Source: QAMH01 sp964435565
GTDB taxonomy: Bacteria; Actinomycetota; Coriobacteriia; Coriobacteriales; QAMH01
Assembly: GCA_964435565.1 (NCBI GenBank)
Contig: CAYSZR010000020.1
Span: forward strand, 1-31,900
Length of the DNA stretch: 31,900 bases
Direction: 5' to 3'
Shown here in pieces: positions 24,003-30,059 of this stretch. The position numbers and the translations under genes are program-made. Every line of letters starts with the position of its first letter. Positions within the stretch are counted from its first letter, which is position 1. Below the pieces are notes generated by a model that saw nothing but the letters and a program-made list of their open reading frames with translations, was not told the DNA's origin and did not search any database.

Positions 24003-24052
24003 TTTGCAAGAAAAGGCCATTTGCAATTAAAGGTAGCCTTTGATTGCAAATG
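24003..24052 (+). promoter_or_regulatory. Three-copy TTTGCAAnnAAAGG element with long inverted repeat
   Basis: TTTGCAAGAAAAGG (24003-24016) and TTTGCAATTAAAGG (24020-24033) are direct copies 17 bases apart. The inverse CCTTTGATTGCAAA (24037-24050) is a third copy. The last two form a 16-bp inverted repeat (24018-24033 and 24037-24052) with a single mismatch and only 3 bases between. It ends 4 bases before the GAGAGGAG ribosome binding site of the DUF169 gene. No T tract follows, so a terminator is unlikely. It suits a repressor or activator site, or a leader hairpin. Confidence 0.65.
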
Positions 24053-24069
24053 TTCGAGAGGAGTGGCGC

Positions 24070-25050
24070 ATGGGCGCTGAGTATCAATTCATGCATGATC
24101 AGGACCGCTGCGTGGCATGCGGTCTGTGCGTCGCGTTCTGTCCGCAGTATTGCCTTGAAGTCGGGCAGGATGGCAAACCCGTCGCCGTCAACATGGAAGC
24201 ATGCGTCGGCTGCACGACCTGTTCGGGACAATGTCCCCAACGCGCCATTACCATCAAGGCGCTGACGGATACGGCGGCATTCGATCCGTATAAAGACGAG
24301 CCACGTGCTGAACCTATTTCAAAGGATGAACAGGCACATTACGCCTTAGCTGAAAAGGCCATCATGGAAGCACTCGACTTGCGCTGGCATCCCGTTGCGG
24401 TCGGCCTGATTGATATCGATGAACTACTTCCCGATGTGCCCATGCCCACCGAAAAGCTCAGATATTGTCAGAGTATGAATGCTGCACGCCGCGGCGCGTC
24501 TATTCTTATGCCACCGCATTGCCATGCGTGCCCCGACGGTACCTCGATTTTTGGTATGACAGGCGTGCCCGAAAAGCTTGCAACTGGTGAGATCTACGTG
24601 TTGTTCCACAAGGTTGTAGATGCACAAGCTGCCGCCAAGATGGTAGGTGAGCGTCCGACGCTGCCCCCCAATTCGAAGCGGGCGACGCTCGTGCAGCCGC
24701 TTGGAAAATGCACACGTCATCCCGAAGTCGTTGTATTTACCGGAACTCCAGAACAGATGATGTGGCTTTCGATGAGCATGTCGTATTTTGATGGACATCG
24801 CCATGACTTCCATGCATCGGGATTCAATGCCCAGTGTGTCGAGGCAACGCTTCTTCCACTTATGAATGACGAGCCTAATATCAGCTTCGGCTGTTATGGC
24901 GGACGCGCTTCGAGCGATATTGGCGAAGATATGATGTATATGGGCGTGCCGGTCAATCGAATCGATACCATAGTCGAAGGATGCAAGGAACTGGCTAAGC
25001 GCGCGATTCCGCAGTCGCGTATGAAGATTTATGTACCGCCGATTATGTAA
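24070..25050 (+). CDS. Ferredoxin-DUF169 fusion protein
   Basis: The protein has 326 residues from ATG 24070, 6 bases after GAGAGGAG. The open frame extends to a TTG at 24040 inside the inverted repeat. Residues 10-60 form a 2x[4Fe-4S] ferredoxin (C14-x2-C17-x2-C20-x3-C24; C45-x2-C48-x2-C51-x3-C55). From about residue 95 to 320 the sequence fits DUF169 (COG2043): a LRWHPVAVGLID opening, RYCQSMNAARRG, HCHACPDG and a final FGCYGGRASSDIGEDMMYMGVP. DUF169 has no settled function and is common in anaerobes, often near redox enzymes. Conserved Cys in the DUF169 part suggest metal or flavin chemistry. The three-copy operator-like element directly upstream suggests separate control. Confidence 0.85.
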   Translation: MGAEYQFMHDQDRCVACGLCVAFCPQYCLEVGQDGKPVAVNMEACVGCTTCSGQCPQRAITIKALTDTAAFDPYKDEPRAEPISKDEQAHYALAEKAIMEALDLRWHPVAVGLIDIDELLPDVPMPTEKLRYCQSMNAARRGASILMPPHCHACPDGTSIFGMTGVPEKLATGEIYVLFHKVVDAQAAAKMVGERPTLPPNSKRATLVQPLGKCTRHPEVVVFTGTPEQMMWLSMSMSYFDGHRHDFHASGFNAQCVEATLLPLMNDEPNISFGCYGGRASSDIGEDMMYMGVPVNRIDTIVEGCKELAKRAIPQSRMKIYVPPIM

Positions 25051-25061
25051 ACAGTTGGTAC

Positions 25062-25081
25062 GGCGCGACGCATGTCGCGCC
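25062..25081 (+). promoter_or_regulatory. GC-rich hairpin between the DUF169 and flavin-reductase-like genes
   Basis: A perfect 8-bp stem GGCGCGAC/GTCGCGCC with loop GCAT lies in the 58-base gap. No T tract follows, so it may be an RNA-processing or stability hairpin rather than a terminator. Confidence 0.4.
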
Positions 25082-25108
25082 TGGTGGTCGTTCTGACGAG
25101 GAGGGGCA

Positions 25109-25663
25109 ATGGAAGAATTCGTCGAGCTTCAGGGAAGCGAGATTGCCACACTGCTCATTCCCACAACCGTCACTTTGATTTCGGCACGTTCTCCAAGGTC
25201 GGATATGGGTGACCGGGTCGCTACCATTGCTTGGGCGATGCCGATTTCGCACGAACCTTCGCTTATTGCGGTCGCAATTAGGCCTGCTGGGTCTACGGCT
25301 CAGGCGATGGCGGAATCGGGATGCTTTGTAATCAATGTATTGGGAGCCACTGACGAAGCCAAACGTATCGCTGCGATCTGCGGAAAGAAGCAGGGGGTCG
25401 AAAGCCGTTACGCCGAGGCGGGGCTTACGGTAGGCGAGGCAACGTGCGTTGACGCGCCGCGTATCGAACAGGCGGTTTCCTGGATAGAATGCGAACTCGA
25501 GGAAAGGCATATCTATGGAGATCACGAGCTTTTCATTGGGCGTACGCTTGTTGCGGTTACCCGTGGTACGCTAGATGAGCACGATAAGCTTGTGCCTAAG
25601 CCCGTTTTGCTTATGGGACAGCGCGGGAGCTTTGGACGTTTCGAGAAAGGGATGCCGCAATGA
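25109..25663 (+). CDS. Flavin-reductase-like FMN-binding split-barrel protein
   Basis: The protein has 184 residues and starts 3 bases after GAGGAGGGG. It fits the flavin reductase (DIM6/NTAB, COG1853) family: PTTVTLISARS, GDRVATIAWAMPISHEPSLIAVAIRP, TAQAMAESGCFVINVLG, and a late DHELFIGRTLVAV segment. These proteins bind FMN and act as NAD(P)H:flavin reductases or electron carriers. The loop at 50-60 (HEPSLIAVAIRP) is the usual FMN phosphate region. It overlaps the following gene by ATGA, so the two are translationally coupled. Partners are inferred from position only. Confidence 0.87.
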   Translation: MEEFVELQGSEIATLLIPTTVTLISARSPRSDMGDRVATIAWAMPISHEPSLIAVAIRPAGSTAQAMAESGCFVINVLGATDEAKRIAAICGKKQGVESRYAEAGLTVGEATCVDAPRIEQAVSWIECELEERHIYGDHELFIGRTLVAVTRGTLDEHDKLVPKPVLLMGQRGSFGRFEKGMPQ

Positions 25664-26889
25664 TCGCTCCGGAGTGGCGTATACGCGATTGCGTGCCTGA
25701 AGACATGGAACTCCTTCGGTATCTGTTCGCATCCGAGGGCTTTGGCGATTTGGACGACCCAACGAACGTGCGCGTCGCATGCACCCCTGATAACACCATG
25801 TACGGCGCTATTCGCTTGGAGCAAGCCGATAATGGATCGTGGAATGTTCGCCCTGTGGTGGTATTCGACGCGGTGCAGGGCAAGGGTGTGGGTCGTGCCC
25901 TACTCAACGACGCGCTAAAAAAACATCCGGATCTCTTTCTGGTTGCACGCGGGGAAATCGAGCCGTTTTACCTGAGCTGTGGTTTCGAGCGCTGTAGCTG
26001 GGATGATGTAGATGTGGAATTTATCAACGAATGCAATCTGTGTCCTGATCGTGATGCGTGTGGCCCCATACCGTTTCGTTCGAAGCCTATCGAGCGTACC
26101 TTCACGTTTCTGGGGACGAGTTCGGGCTGTGGCGTTCCGGCCTTTTTCTGTCATTGTCCAGCGTGCGAAGCTGCCCGCAAGGATCCGTCGAAAAGACGTG
26201 GCTGCACGGGCGCGGTATTGCGCGGCCATGGTGTGACGTTAGTGGATACGCCGCCTGATATTCGTCATCAGCTTATACGCGAAAACGTCGACGTTATCGA
26301 TGAGGTTTTTCTGACTCATGCCCATTTCGACCATATGGGTGGTTTTGGCGAGCTCGAGTATTACGTGCGCCTGTTCATGGATGGCGTCTTGCCGTTTCAT
26401 GGGAGCGAATACGCGTTAGGCGAGGCGTTCAAGGAGTTTTCGTATATGGACGATTGCTTTGAATTGGATGCGATCGACGCATATGAGACGCGCATGGTCG
26501 ACGGTCTTGCAATCCAAGCTCTGCCGCTTAACCATGCTCCAGGTACGTATGGATATCTTATGACGACGCCTGCAGGACGCAGAACGTTTTACGCTCCTGA
26601 TACAGCGGATTTGAAGCCCGAAGTGATAGACATACTCAAAGGCGTCGATAATCTGGTTATGGATTCGACGTTTTGGGAGGATCACGGAGCCGCGAGAACG
26701 CATCATAATGCGAAACAGACGGTGAGCGAAGGTCTTGATCTTTTGGGAGCGGGGCATGTCTATTTAACGCATCTTGCTCCGCACATGTGCGATTCCGGTG
26801 TAGATGAGATAGAGGAAATCCGTAAATACGCCGCCCGATTCGACGGACGAGTCACTGTTGCCGAAGATGGCATGCAGTTCACGCTATAA
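25660..26889 (+). CDS. GNAT acetyltransferase fused to a PhnP-like metallo-beta-lactamase
   Basis: The protein has 409 residues. Residues 5-115 are a GNAT domain with the acetyl-CoA loop VQGKGVGRALL (72-82) and a closing FYLSCGFERC. A Cys-bearing linker has C125, C128 and C134. From residue 146 comes a metallo-beta-lactamase domain of PhnP type: FLGTSSGCGVPAFFCHCPAC with C164-x-C166-x2-C169, the structural zinc site of PhnP, then THAHFDHMGG (H220, H222, D224, H225) and late HAPGTYGYL and LTHLAPHM. PhnP is a cyclic phosphodiesterase, and phnO (GNAT) neighbours phnP in phosphonate operons, so a fusion of the two types is suggestive. No other phn genes are visible. The true substrate is unknown. 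Confidence 0.87.
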   Translation: MIAPEWRIRDCVPEDMELLRYLFASEGFGDLDDPTNVRVACTPDNTMYGAIRLEQADNGSWNVRPVVVFDAVQGKGVGRALLNDALKKHPDLFLVARGEIEPFYLSCGFERCSWDDVDVEFINECNLCPDRDACGPIPFRSKPIERTFTFLGTSSGCGVPAFFCHCPACEAARKDPSKRRGCTGAVLRGHGVTLVDTPPDIRHQLIRENVDVIDEVFLTHAHFDHMGGFGELEYYVRLFMDGVLPFHGSEYALGEAFKEFSYMDDCFELDAIDAYETRMVDGLAIQALPLNHAPGTYGYLMTTPAGRRTFYAPDTADLKPEVIDILKGVDNLVMDSTFWEDHGAARTHHNAKQTVSEGLDLLGAGHVYLTHLAPHMCDSGVDEIEEIRKYAARFDGRVTVAEDGMQFTL

Positions 26890-26898
26890 GCTGGTACC

Positions 26899-27309
26899 AT
26901 GGTGGATATGGAAACTACGTATCGTTTATCAAAGAAGCAAATCATCACACGTATCGTATCGGTGCTTATCGCTGGCATCGGTGGGGGCGCGTGCGGATTT
27001 AGCCTTACATTGCAGGTAGCAGAAATAGGAACGGTCATCGCATCGCTTACCTGGTTTTCTGGTTTGTTTGCCTTGGTGACGGCGCTGGCGGGGTATGCCG
27101 TGTCATGTGACCCCGGCAAAGGCAAAAGCCAGGTACCTCTTGCGGCGACGCTTGTGGCGTTGCTTGCAATCGTATGCGCAGTGCTTGCTCGCATCTTTCT
27201 GTACGCCCAAGTCGTTATCTATATATCCCTTATTGCTGGTGCAATTGAAACCGTTTTCTTGATCATTTATCACTTCTTGCTTAGGCGAGAAGACCCAGAC
27301 GCGCTGTAG
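26899..27309 (+). CDS. Hypothetical four-helix membrane protein
   Basis: The protein has 136 residues from ATG 26899. An alternative ATG at 26908 has the weak GGTGG before it. Four hydrophobic stretches, roughly residues 16-38, 44-67, 79-100 and 104-127, predict an integral membrane protein, with a short basic N-terminus and a charged C-terminal end. I do not recognise a family. It lies 9 bases after the GNAT-MBL gene with no terminator between, so it is probably the last gene of that unit. No clear terminator follows; the promoter of the next gene begins 5 bases after the stop. Confidence 0.65.
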   Translation: MVDMETTYRLSKKQIITRIVSVLIAGIGGGACGFSLTLQVAEIGTVIASLTWFSGLFALVTALAGYAVSCDPGKGKSQVPLAATLVALLAIVCAVLARIFLYAQVVIYISLIAGAIETVFLIIYHFLLRREDPDAL

Positions 27310-27314
27310 TCAGT

Positions 27315-27344
27315 TTGCCGGTACATACATTTCTACGCTAATAT
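27315..27344 (+). promoter_or_regulatory. Promoter of the LytTR regulator gene
   Basis: TTGCCG (27315-27320), an 18-base spacer and TAATAT (27339-27344) lie 115 bases before the gene. The predicted start near 27351 puts two dyads (27358-27400) in the early transcribed region. Confidence 0.5.
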
Positions 27345-27357
27345 CCTGCTGTTATGT

Positions 27358-27400
27358 CGTTCGTAATCACGAAATGACTATTCGTTCGTTACACGAAAAA
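27358..27400 (+). promoter_or_regulatory. Two TTCGT-n-ACGAA dyads, probable autoregulatory operators
   Basis: CGTTCGTAATCACGAAA (27358-27374) and CGTTCGTTACACGAAAA (27383-27399) are near-identical dyads 25 bases apart, which is close to helical phasing. An AAAAAGCTTTTT palindrome follows directly. They lie between the predicted start site and the gene, a position suited to repression. Confidence 0.55.
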
Positions 27401-27424
27401 GCTTTTTTACGCTCCTGATACCAT

Positions 27425-27463
27425 ATGAAAATCAAGGAGCGAAAGGAACGTTTGCGAAGATGA
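27425..27463 (+). CDS. Possible 12-codon leader peptide overlapping the LytTR gene
   Basis: An ATG at 27425 opens a frame MKIKERKERLRR whose TGA overlaps the ATG of the regulator (ATGA at 27460-27463). It is very rich in Lys, Arg and Glu. No good ribosome binding site precedes it, so it may be chance. If translated it could couple translation to the regulator, whose own site (AAAGGA) is 13 bases from its ATG. Confidence 0.25.
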   Translation: MKIKERKERLRR

Positions 27464-28296
27464 GCGACAAGCCGAATACGATGCGTTCCAAAAACGAGCA
27501 GCTCGCGTCTGATGTACTTCTCCTGACCAAAGGATTTATCAAAAAAGCCTGGTGTTGGGAACGCGACTGGTGCTTCAGTATGCTTGCGGATGATTGTACC
27601 TGCATATGGCCTGACGAGAGATCGCCTCGATCACGTCAGGAAATCATCGAGATGCTTTCCGATTTTCAGACTGATGATACGCAGGTTGAATGTACGAATA
27701 TAGAAGTTGAAGTCAAGGTATCCTGTTGGCCGCTCTGCATCGCGACGGCGCAATACTTAATCTCGACTAATCCATCGGCAAATAAGATAAGCGCTCAGAC
27801 CCAAAGGGTCACTTTCGTGTGGGCATCGACCGATGAAGGTATCAGGCTCAAGCACGCGCACGTCTCGATTCCAATGAAGCGTCGCCCAGGAGAGCATTTC
27901 TATACCTGGCTGGGTCGTGAGAATTATGCCTATGTTCAGGCTGTTTTGAATCATGAACGTAAATCGCGTTTGATATCGTTTAGGGATACGTCAGGCGATG
28001 TGCACTGGGTCATGCCTGAAGATGTTGTGTACGTGGTGGCGCATCGGCAGTATGCCGAAGTTAAATGCAAAGACCAGTGCCTTGTGTTGCGCAGAGGCAT
28101 TGGGAGTATCTGTGATGCCCGCAGCGACCTGCTTGTCAGGGTGCATCGTAGCTATGCGGTAAATCCCATGCATTTGAGAACCATGGAAGGCAATGTCTTA
28201 CATCTGAATGACGGGACCACGATAGAGGTTCCACGCAAGCGGCTTGCACAGGTACGTCGGGCCCTTACAGACGCGAACTCGGATATCGATATATAA
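27460..28296 (+). CDS. LytTR-domain transcriptional regulator with NTF2-like N-terminal domain
   Basis: The protein has 278 residues. The N-terminal half (about 15-150), with FIKKAWCWERDWCFSMLADD and RSRQEIIEMLSDF, fits a SnoaL/NTF2-like alpha-beta barrel that could bind a small ligand. It is rich in Trp and Cys. Residues about 165-270 form a LytTR DNA-binding domain: RLISFRDTSGDVHWVMPEDV, YAEVKC, the hallmark LLVRVHRSYAVNP and IEVPRKRL. There is no receiver domain, so it is not a classic response regulator. Two dyads in its own leader suggest autoregulation. It follows the redox cluster and may control it, but no matching dyad was seen before those genes. Confidence 0.82.
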   Translation: MSDKPNTMRSKNEQLASDVLLLTKGFIKKAWCWERDWCFSMLADDCTCIWPDERSPRSRQEIIEMLSDFQTDDTQVECTNIEVEVKVSCWPLCIATAQYLISTNPSANKISAQTQRVTFVWASTDEGIRLKHAHVSIPMKRRPGEHFYTWLGRENYAYVQAVLNHERKSRLISFRDTSGDVHWVMPEDVVYVVAHRQYAEVKCKDQCLVLRRGIGSICDARSDLLVRVHRSYAVNPMHLRTMEGNVLHLNDGTTIEVPRKRLAQVRRALTDANSDIDI

Positions 28297-28321
28297 AAAA
28301 ATGCACGATGTATGCACTGTG

Positions 28322-28366
28322 AACGATGAGGAGGATCTGCATCTGATGGTCCTCCTCATCGTTTAT
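28322..28366 (+). terminator. Strong terminator after the LytTR gene
   Basis: Perfect 14-bp stem AACGATGAGGAGGA/TCCTCCTCATCGTT with a 14-base loop, followed by TTATT. Confidence 0.85.
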
Positions 28367-28380
28367 TGATGACAAGATGC

Positions 28381-28386
28381 TATAGT
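28381..28386 (+). promoter_or_regulatory. Possible -10 element of the SixA-CHAD gene
   Basis: TATAGT lies 37 bases before the ATG. The -35 would overlap the preceding terminator stem and is poor. Confidence 0.3.
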
Positions 28387-28423
28387 TACGGCAGGTATTG
28401 ATTCTGAGGAGCGGGAGAAGCCG

Positions 28424-29689
28424 ATGGTTTCAAGGTTGGTGCTGGTACGGCATGCAAAGACGCAAGCCCGAGGCGATGGTTTTGCCGATGAGAAACGAGA
28501 GCTTACAGCGGCGGGTAAGCGCAGCATTGAGGCGCGTTATCCTTGTAACTTGAAACTGCTCTTTGAACTCGATTCAAACGATGTGCGTATTTGGAGTAGC
28601 CCTGCCACGCGAGCGCTGCAGACTGCCGAAGTCGTTGCGCGCGTCTTGGGAATCGATGGAATCGAAACGCATGAGGCGCTCTATGCAGATGCCATCGATG
28701 TATTCATCGAAGAACTCGCCGCCGCACAGGGCACCGTGATTGCCGTGGGCCACAATCCGTTTATGGAAGAGCTTTACCGTAGGTTCAGCAACACGACTCA
28801 AGATATGGGCACAGGTGCTATCGCGTCGTTTGCTATCCAAGAGGCGGATGATGACGGGGAGGCGATGTCGGCATGGCTCGAGTGGTTTGTGCAGGCCCCC
28901 CGCGTCGCGCTCTGGCAGTCCTTGGTCGATCTTGATAAGGGCCTCATAAAAGCGGGCGAGAACATCGAGCAGCGTGTTGAGGCTCTTTTAGCTCAGCCCG
29001 ATGATCCTGAGACTCTGCATCAGTATCGCATTTCGATACGGGTGGCACGGTCGCTTATGGCGTTCGTGTATCCGTTTTGCAAGCGGGGCGCATTGAAGGA
29101 GACGATGCGTCAGCTCAAAGAACTGCAGGCCCCGACATCGCATTTGCGTGAACTTGATATGCTTGCAGATGCGCTCGAAGAGGGAAGTCCCGAGGCTCAG
29201 ATGTGCGAGCCATTGAGGGCCCAGGAACGTTCTGGCTTTATTCGGGAATTGAATAAGCGCACCACGCGTAGGCAGCTTAAACGTGTTGTCTCGCAGCTCA
29301 AGGATATGCCCTGGCGTGATTCAGTTGAAGCATGTGGACTTGATCGTCGCGAGCTTGCCCAATGTATCCAACAGATGCAGACGGAATACGAACGCAAGAT
29401 GAACGTGCTCGACTATGCGGAAATCGAAACGGTACATGATGTGCGCAAACAGGCGAAGGCGCTGCGTTATGTGACACGCGAGTTTGCCGATTGCCTGCCG
29501 CCAGAAGCTGACAAGACGAATACCGAGGCCAAGGCTGTTCAGGATAAACTCGGGGAATTATGCGATTGCCGTACTAACGCGCGCTTGCTTGTCGAGATAT
29601 GCGGACCCGATGCCGTGGAGACGGCGGCGCGTTTCGTCCTGCGCGGTAACGCGATAGTCGCCGAGCTTGAAATGCGCCGTACCTGCTGA
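28424..29689 (+). CDS. SixA-type histidine phosphatase fused to a CHAD domain
   Basis: The protein has 421 residues. Residues 1-150 form a histidine phosphatase with LVLVRHAKTQ (phosphate-accepting His10), IWSSPATRALQTAEVVA and the second His in VIAVGHNPFMEEL. Residues about 175-420 form a CHAD domain: DDPETLHQYRISIRVARSLM, LRELDMLADAL, VHDVRKQAKALRYVTREF and LGELCDCRTNARLL. CHAD domains are helical, His/Arg/Lys-rich and bind polyphosphate. The phosphatase may hydrolyse a phosphate-containing ligand held by CHAD, but this is inference. The gene has its own terminator upstream and follows GGAGCGGGAG. No polyphosphate kinase or CYTH gene is in the window. Confidence 0.9.
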   Translation: MVSRLVLVRHAKTQARGDGFADEKRELTAAGKRSIEARYPCNLKLLFELDSNDVRIWSSPATRALQTAEVVARVLGIDGIETHEALYADAIDVFIEELAAAQGTVIAVGHNPFMEELYRRFSNTTQDMGTGAIASFAIQEADDDGEAMSAWLEWFVQAPRVALWQSLVDLDKGLIKAGENIEQRVEALLAQPDDPETLHQYRISIRVARSLMAFVYPFCKRGALKETMRQLKELQAPTSHLRELDMLADALEEGSPEAQMCEPLRAQERSGFIRELNKRTTRRQLKRVVSQLKDMPWRDSVEACGLDRRELAQCIQQMQTEYERKMNVLDYAEIETVHDVRKQAKALRYVTREFADCLPPEADKTNTEAKAVQDKLGELCDCRTNARLLVEICGPDAVETAARFVLRGNAIVAELEMRRTC

Positions 29690-29763
29690 GAAAGGTTCTC
29701 TTACAGCTCTTCGCGAAATTAGTGCGCCGCATGATGGTCATTGTGGTAACATACGTTCTCGCG

Positions 29764-29771
29764 TGTATGGC
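29764..29771 (+). promoter_or_regulatory. Weak promoter candidate of tRNA-Pro
   Basis: TGTATGGC precedes the tRNA by 10 bases, with TTGTGG at 29741-29746 about 17 bases upstream. Both are far from consensus. Confidence 0.25.
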
Positions 29772-29781
29772 ACGTGGTATT

Positions 29782-29858
<77 letters not shown>

Positions 29859-29867
29859 GAAAACAGC

Positions 29868-29902
29868 AGGTCAGAGGCTATGTTTTAGCCTCTGACCTTT
29901 TT
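29868..29902 (+). terminator. Terminator after tRNA-Pro
   Basis: Perfect 13-bp stem AGGTCAGAGGCTA/TAGCCTCTGACCT with a TGTTT loop, followed by a TTTTT tract. Confidence 0.92.
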
Positions 29903-30059
29903 AGTTCGGTATACGAACGTGGCTTATTGTGCCTAAGAAGCGGATAGTATAAGCCACGAAGTGTCCAAGATACTCCGTCTATACCACTTTGAATCATGAA
30001 GCGGACTCTAGCGCCTCGATGCCCGTTTTCGCCTTGTCGGCGGGAAACCGAGGCATTAC
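29903..30059. other. Convergent intergenic region with several hairpins
   Basis: No gene is visible. GTTCG-GTATA-CGAAC is a small dyad at 29904-29918. CGTGGCTTAT/ATAAGCCACG (29918-29927 and 29949-29958) is a 10-bp inverted repeat with a 21-base loop. A compound stem with outer arms GCCTCG/CGAGGC spans 30013-30054, just past the 3' end of the minus-strand gene. None has a clear T tract. One may end the minus-strand transcript. Confidence 0.45.

Noticed and set aside
24018..24052. The long inverted repeat as a terminator of the radical SAM gene
   Set aside because: The stem is AT-rich with only a 3-base loop and is followed by TTCGAGAGG, not a T tract. The third direct copy upstream fits a regulator site better.
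13473..25050. Selenocysteine (in-frame TGA) in the redox enzymes, prompted by the rSAM/selenodomain association of DUF2064
   Set aside because: The MopB, radical SAM, CCG and DUF169 frames are uninterrupted from start to stop and end where the family normally ends, so no recoded TGA is needed.
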